DNA of 64,000 nt from Liopterus haemorrhoidalis. Lineage: Eukaryota > Arthropoda > Insecta > Coleoptera > Dytiscidae. The notes under the pieces were generated by a model. It saw only the letters and a program-made list of their open reading frames with translations. It was not told the DNA's origin and made no database searches. The stretch covers positions 246,226,654 to 246,290,653 of the forward strand of contig OZ020611.1 of the NCBI GenBank assembly GCA_963971575.1, written 5' to 3'. The translations under genes and the position numbers were made by a program. Below are positions 59,383-64,000 of this stretch, piece after piece. Numbering within the stretch: position 1 is the first letter of the stretch; every line of letters starts with the position of its first letter.

Positions 59383-60110
59383 TATTTAAAATATCATCTT
59401 AGGGTGGCAATTCTGAAGTAACACCTTTCAAAATATTTGACAATTCACAATTGACATTAAATTATACGTCTATTTACTAACACTAATTGCATAAAACGCA
59501 AATTGACAAGTATTTGAAATATATTTTATGCAACCAGAACAGAAAATATGAATAAGCAAAAACAATTACATATATATACAAAAACACATATACACAACGA
59601 TTTGGAGAAAAATGGAACAAAATTAAAAAGAAGCGAAAATACATGGGAAATTGTGGGGTTGATAATATACCACCTTTTATTATTTCTTTGGCGGAATTTT
59701 GGAGGATGAATACACGGAGTAAATTTGGGATAGGGATTGGGCTAGTATAAATTTCGCTTGAGTGATGGAAGTCTAAATTTGTCTGTTTATTATTCCGTCT
59801 TCACATGAACGACATGTATAATATTATACCAATTATATCATTATATTTAATATTATACAAAATAAAATGCTAAATTATTATATGTATTTTTATTTTTTAT
59901 ATTTTATCACAACATTTCATTAATAATCGTAATATTTTTTTACTATTATACGAGTAATAAGATGAAATAAATATTTGTACATCAGCACCTTAGAGGTAAA
60001 CTGTATCAAGTCACATTTTTATCAGAAATTAAATTTTAGTGTCAAGTGACTTAATACTTTATAGTCTGTCGATTGAAAAATATTTGGAACTATAGCTCCA
60101 GCCAGTTTCA
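59383..60110. other. AT-rich unique tract, nothing recognised
   Basis: Dominated by A/T runs; no frame or repeat of note. Confidence 0.5.
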
Positions 60111-60378
60111 ATTCGCGACTGCAAATAACAGTGAGACATCTGGTGGTGACTGGCTAAATTAAACAGAAGCATATATTTGAATAATATTTGTAGCGTGTTG
60201 TGCTGCAGTTTATGTGAATTAACAAGTATTTTAAAATATAGTGACTTAAATACAGTGCTTTTTTGCCGAAATATTGTTTGAAAAGATAAATATTAAGAAA
60301 AAACTTCTGACATATACGCTTCTCGCCCGCCATCAGCTGTTGTACGCAGCGCCGCCAACGTTAGTTTCAGTCGCGAAT
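60111..60378. mobile_element. ATTCGCGACTG short inverted-repeat element, copy 2
   Basis: 268 bp, same orientation as copy 1, with ends ATTCGCGACTG / CAGTCGCGAAT and small differences such as GCAAATAACAG for GCATAACAG. Confidence 0.8.
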
Positions 60379-61830
60379 ATACGTTGCTTTAAAACTGTAT
60401 CAAGTCGATCAACGCAAGGAAGTAAACAATCTTAAATCGTCTTTTCTGAGCTGTTTATCATTTGTGACTTAATACAATCCTGAAGAAACAACCTCTGAGG
60501 TCCTGATATATATTCAAAATATTAGTCAATCACAATTTTGACATATTAATTTGGTATTTGACATGTAGTTTTTGAGTGAATATAACCTCAGTATAATGAA
60601 ACTTAACTAAAAATTTAAAAGCCAGATTTACATGTTCACATGGTTCCACAAAAGTCTATTTACACCACAACAGTCACCAAAGTAACCAGATCTATCGTAT
60701 ATTTCAAAGTAGAAAAATGTGCGTAAGAAGATAGGAGCTGTTTGTCCTTAATTCGGATTGGTTTAGATCGTTATCCTTGACAATTAACAGATCAAGAGAG
60801 AGGACTAATGTGAGGCCAAAAGACAGCCCAGCTGATTGTGCCCAAAGAAGAAGTTATTGATATAATTTTTAGACCTTCTACCTTCGACCTAGCTCTGAAG
60901 ATATATTGTTTGTTTTATTGCTTTATTTAAACTCTTTTAGCCAAATCTCTCTTTTTATATATAGTACATAATTTTTAAATTAATATTTTTTTAACTTTTT
61001 CAAATGTCCCATTAAACTGAATTTATGTCGTATAAATAACATAGGTGTATTATCTGCCTTGTTTATGCCCTAGTTGTAACTTATTTTAAATTTTCTGCTA
61101 TACTGTATTTATCCAGTGTAAATCGTACTCAATTCGCAGTGCTATCTACTTATTTTTTAATTTGAAAATAGACCATAGTTTCGTATTAGAAAATGAGACA
61201 GATTATAACAATGATATTATTGTGAACGTAAAGTATAACAAAATATAAAAGCAAATGTCTCTATTTTCATGGACAATATATGCATAGGATTTTAAAAACG
61301 CTTTGCAAGCATGAGTGAGAAAGAAATTTATAAATAATTTGGTTGTAGATTCGTCCATTTGTCATTGTACAGAATTCTCTAAAAACTGGACTTTATGTAA
61401 AATTGTCAATACGGGTATTCGAGTGTTCTGCGAGATGGATTATGTTGTATATTTGGGCAAGTGTAAGGTGAGTTGCGGGGAAGGGGGGCGCAGAGGGGCG
61501 CGGGGGACGGCAGACACGGGGGCATGGGGGACGGCAGGAGACGGAGAGATGCAGAGGTGCACGAGATGCATTGCCCGTTTAATAATTAGCTGTGTGATTT
61601 AATGTGTTTTTTAATGGCGGGCCATGACGTCACCGACATACTACCAACAACTCAGTGGCGTACTACCCGTCTCTACACCCATCTATCACTCATCATCTAA
61701 GATACACAATAAATAAACCATGTTAAAGTAATATTAAAATTTTTCTATATTTGGCGGTTTTTTTGTCAGAAATAAGCCAAAAAATCTTAATTTTTTTCTT
61801 ATATGCGGATCAAATAATTACCGTATTTTT
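60379..61830. other. Mostly AT-rich tract with a GC-rich islet at 61460-61660
   Basis: AT-rich to 61440. Then GGGGAAGGGGGGCGCAGAGG and GGGGGACGGCAG repeated (61479-61545), followed by AATGGCGGGCCATGACGTCACC. AAGGTGAGT at about 61466 is a perfect splice-donor consensus, but the frame across it (61315-61602) starts with GTG, becomes Gly/Arg-rich and matches nothing I know. I do not call a gene. Confidence 0.4.
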
Positions 61831-61857
61831 CGGACCATAAGACGCACCGGATTCACG
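61831..61857 (+). other. Possible transposon terminus
   Basis: CCGTATTTTTCGGACCATAAG and the following ACGCACC resemble terminal repeats of a DNA transposon found in several animals, but no partner end is visible. The sequence is cut by the foldback element that starts just after. Confidence 0.3.
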
Positions 61858-62012
61858 GTAAGTTCATCGAAAATCAATTCATCGAAAGCAAATTCATCGA
61901 AAATCAATTCATCGAAAATGAGTTCATCGAAAACGAGTTCATCGAAAGCAAATTCATCGAAAATCAATTCATCGAATGATCAATTCATCGAATCGTCAAT
62001 TCATCGAAAAAA

Positions 62013-62724
62013 AATATTTTGTAAATATTTGAGAGTGCATTTTTAATTGTGGCTCTGTTTCAATTTAATATTTATTCTTAATTTTTTCTTTCCATTGTAA
62101 TGTTAGTTGCTGTTTAAATATAAATTAAAAGTTAAATTTTTTCAATGTTATTTTTAATCTCTTTTGTCTTTTATATATAAACATGTCTAATAATAATTAT
62201 AATAAATAATACAGTAATCAACCGAGATACGTAATTAATGCGGACCGTAGACTTTAGGGTAACTCGAATTTTACGTAGTCGAATTGGAATTTTTATAAAG
62301 GAACAAAAGAAATATAAACTACATAAATACGTATATAAAAGAAACAAGACAAAAATAAACTGAAATTCATTTATATACACTATTCTATATGTACATACAT
62401 ATAAATAGAAAATATATATATATATATATATTTAATTTGTATGTTACTCTACTCAAAACAGTTTCCATTTTTTTAAATTTTCATTTATTGGTATTATATG
62501 TCACCACATTTTTAATATATAATTTTTGCAAATTTAAATTATGTTTTAGTGAGATCATTTTTGGTGCATATTTGAGCATAATCAAAGAATCAAAGATTTT
62601 TTTTTTTTAAACCATATAAATTTTTTTATGCAATTATTTCTTAGTCTGTCTACTTTTATTGACCACTGCTTTTTTGACTTTCCGATCCCCTCGGCATCCT
62701 CTCAAATATTTACAAAACATTTTT
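62013..62724. other. AT-rich centre of the foldback-like element
   Basis: Contains a (TA)n run at 62415-62431 and homopolymers. Short frames on both strands are AT-driven. No transposase recognised. Confidence 0.5.
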
Positions 62725-62902
62725 ACCGACCGCCAACATATATAAGGGAGGTATTGTGATCATACCGATTTTGACATTTCGAGATTTCGATGGATCTCCA
62801 CGAATTGAGCTCCCTACATAACGTTTTGACTATTTTTAGCATGATGTCTGTCGGTCTGTTTGTCTGTCCGTCCGTCTGTCTGTGTGTCCGTCTGTCTGTC
62901 TA

Positions 62903-62968
<66 letters not shown>

Positions 62969-63452
62969 CGTCTGTCTGTCTGTCCGTCCGTCCGTCCGTC
63001 TGTCTGACTGTGTATACGTGCAGAGCAAATTCTGCTGAAAGGATTTGTATGAAACTTCATATTTAAGCTTCTGCCATCAATGGCACGAGTTGATCAACTT
63101 TTGGTAAAAATCGTTTGACTAAAAATGGGAGTTTACTCGTGTCGATTTTAAGATTTTAGTGAATATTTCACAACAGAAAAATATTTCGAAAAAATTTATT
63201 GAACAAAAGTTGCTATAAAAGCAATAACTAATAACTTTTATTTGAGACGTTTTTTGATAAAACGAAAAATTTCGAATCATTTTTGTAAAATTTTTCGAAA
63301 TGTTTTCATACTTATATGTAACGTTTCCATGGTCATGATAAATAATATCCCTGTTAGAAAATATTAGGCCAAGTTATATCTACTCTGCTGCTAGAATGTA
63401 TTTTATATAAGTACTTTATAATGGCGGTCGGTCCTGTGGTGGCCACAGCTGA
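62725..63452 (+). mobile_element. ACCGACCGCCA repeat, copy 2
   Basis: Starts ACCGACCGCCAACATATATAA, ends TGGCGGTCGGTCCTGTGGTGG + CCACAGCTGA. It includes a large (TGTC)n array (62850-63005) and the shared CTAAAAATGGGAGTTTACTC tract. Sits inside the foldback-like element and directly abuts its right arm. Confidence 0.85.
62850..63005 (+). repeat. (TGTC)n tetranucleotide array
   Basis: About 155 bp of TGTC/CGTC units with C/T interruptions. Much longer than the GACA runs at 36720, 41123, 47577 and 51270. Accounts for the Ser-Val-Cys-Leu and Asp-Arg-Gln-Thr frames here. Confidence 0.95.
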
Positions 63453-63592
63453 TTTTTTTTCGATGAATTGATCATTCGATGAATTGATTTTCGATAAATT
63501 TGCTTTCGATGAACTCATTTTCGATGAACTCGTTTTCGATGAATTGATTTTCGATGAATTTACTTTCGATGAATTGATTTTCGATGAACTCG

Positions 63593-64000
63593 TCGGTTAC
63601 CATGTCAGCTGTACATGGACTTTTGGGCAACACCCGACAAGCACCTAAAAATACAGCAATAGTCTACTTAGTATTTAAGTCGGCTGTTTTAGAGATTGCA
63701 ATGTGTAATAAAATGTTTGGAGGTGTGATTGAAAGAGGGCAGTGCTGGCGCCGCTGGCCTGGGCGCTGGGAGGGGGGCTGGAGGGGGACGGGGGAGGGTG
63801 TCCGAAATGCAGTGTTGGCCCGGGGCCACCCGTGACCTTGGCCATGGAGCGGCACTGGGCGGCCTTCGCTGCATCCAGCACCAGCGCACTCTCCCGCCCC
63901 CACCGCCTCACCGCAGCACACCTAAACACACACACACACACTCATTGCGGAGGATCATCAACATTCGGCTATGATCATTACAATCAATGTCTTTAATATA
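63593..64000. other. Right-edge tract with GC-rich islet and (AC)n
   Basis: Positions 63740-63910 are strongly GC-rich (GGCGCCGCTGGCCTGGGCG, GGGGGCTGGAGGGGGACGGG, CTCTCCCGCCCCCACCGCC). A short (AC)n run follows at about 63926-63941. Overlapping Pro/Gly-rich frames occur in all directions, so none is credible alone. It could be a CpG island or an exon edge of a gene to the right. Confidence 0.45.

Larger units (their letters stand above)
61861..63592. mobile_element. Foldback-like element with 15-bp iterated arms
   Basis: Left arm 61861-62010 is TTCATCGAA(A) plus a variable ending, iterated about every 15 bp: ATCAA, GCAAA, ATCAA, ATGAG, ACGAG, GCAAA, ATCAA, TGATCAA, TCGTCAA. Right arm 63459-63592 is the inverted counterpart with nearly the same order: ATCAA, GTAAA, ATCAA, ACGAG, ATGAG, GCAAA, ATCAA, TGATCAA. 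Long inverted arms made of short tandem repeats are the mark of Foldback-type elements. The middle holds AT-rich unique sequence and the ACCGACCGCCA repeat. Target duplication is not clear. Confidence 0.75.

Noticed and set aside
61315..61602. 95-residue frame with Gly/Arg-rich end
   Set aside because: Begins at GTG, which is not a normal start in an animal, crosses a splice-donor-like word and has no recognisable domain.
62790..63066. Ser-Val-Cys-Leu and Asp-Arg-Gln-Thr frames
   Set aside because: Translations of the (TGTC)n array on both strands.
63664..63996. Pro-, Ser- and Gly-rich frames at the right edge
   Set aside because: GC-rich sequence leaves several frames open on both strands at once. 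None has an identifiable domain, and no splice or start context singles one out.

Overview
The window looks like repeat-dominated, AT-rich nuclear DNA from an animal, most likely an insect. The support is broken mariner/Tc1-type, piggyBac-type and probable Kolobok-type transposases, a jockey/CR1-like reverse transcriptase fragment, a tRNA-derived SINE, many microsatellites and no operon-like gene layout. I cannot name the species. I find no intact host gene, no intact transposase and no rRNA. Most longer open frames start at non-ATG codons or lie inside repeats.

Bases 1-31838 are one uninterrupted satellite array: about 48 complete units of about 659 bp in direct orientation, plus one partial unit. 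It runs off the left edge and stops abruptly on the right. Unit variants are arranged in blocks that recur at offsets of 1, 2, 5 and 8 units. Each unit seems to be built from about four diverged sub-repeats of roughly 155-165 bp.

Bases 31839-64000 are a nest of mobile elements. From left to right: a CAGGGGCGCACACA-ended element carrying two further repeats (32.1-33.5 kb); a broken mariner-like element (33.6-34.9 kb); a 3674-bp segment duplicated in tandem, the second copy with a 1581-bp internal deletion (35.2-41.0 kb); a SINE inside a palindromic MITE (42.0-42.5 kb); a piggyBac-like remnant holding two other insertions, one a 565-bp hairpin derivative of a mariner-like element (43.5-45.3 kb); two more copies, head to head, of a ~1.1-kb repeat with an embedded tRNA-like module (45.5-47.7 kb); a ~317-bp minisatellite (48.8-49.7 kb); a second mariner-like copy (52.1-53.4 kb); a non-LTR reverse transcriptase fragment split by a TTAA-flanked element (54.5-56.4 kb); two short inverted-repeat elements with a third MITE between them (58.0-60.4 kb); and a foldback-like element whose arms are 15-bp iterations (61.9-63.6 kb).

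The points I would look at first are the ~1.1-kb repeat that carries a differently diverged tRNA-like Pol III module at the same place in each copy, the foldback-like element, the satellite's higher-order structure, and an ATAACTC(A/G)A(A/G)AAC-like phrase that recurs in otherwise unrelated repeats and several times per satellite unit.
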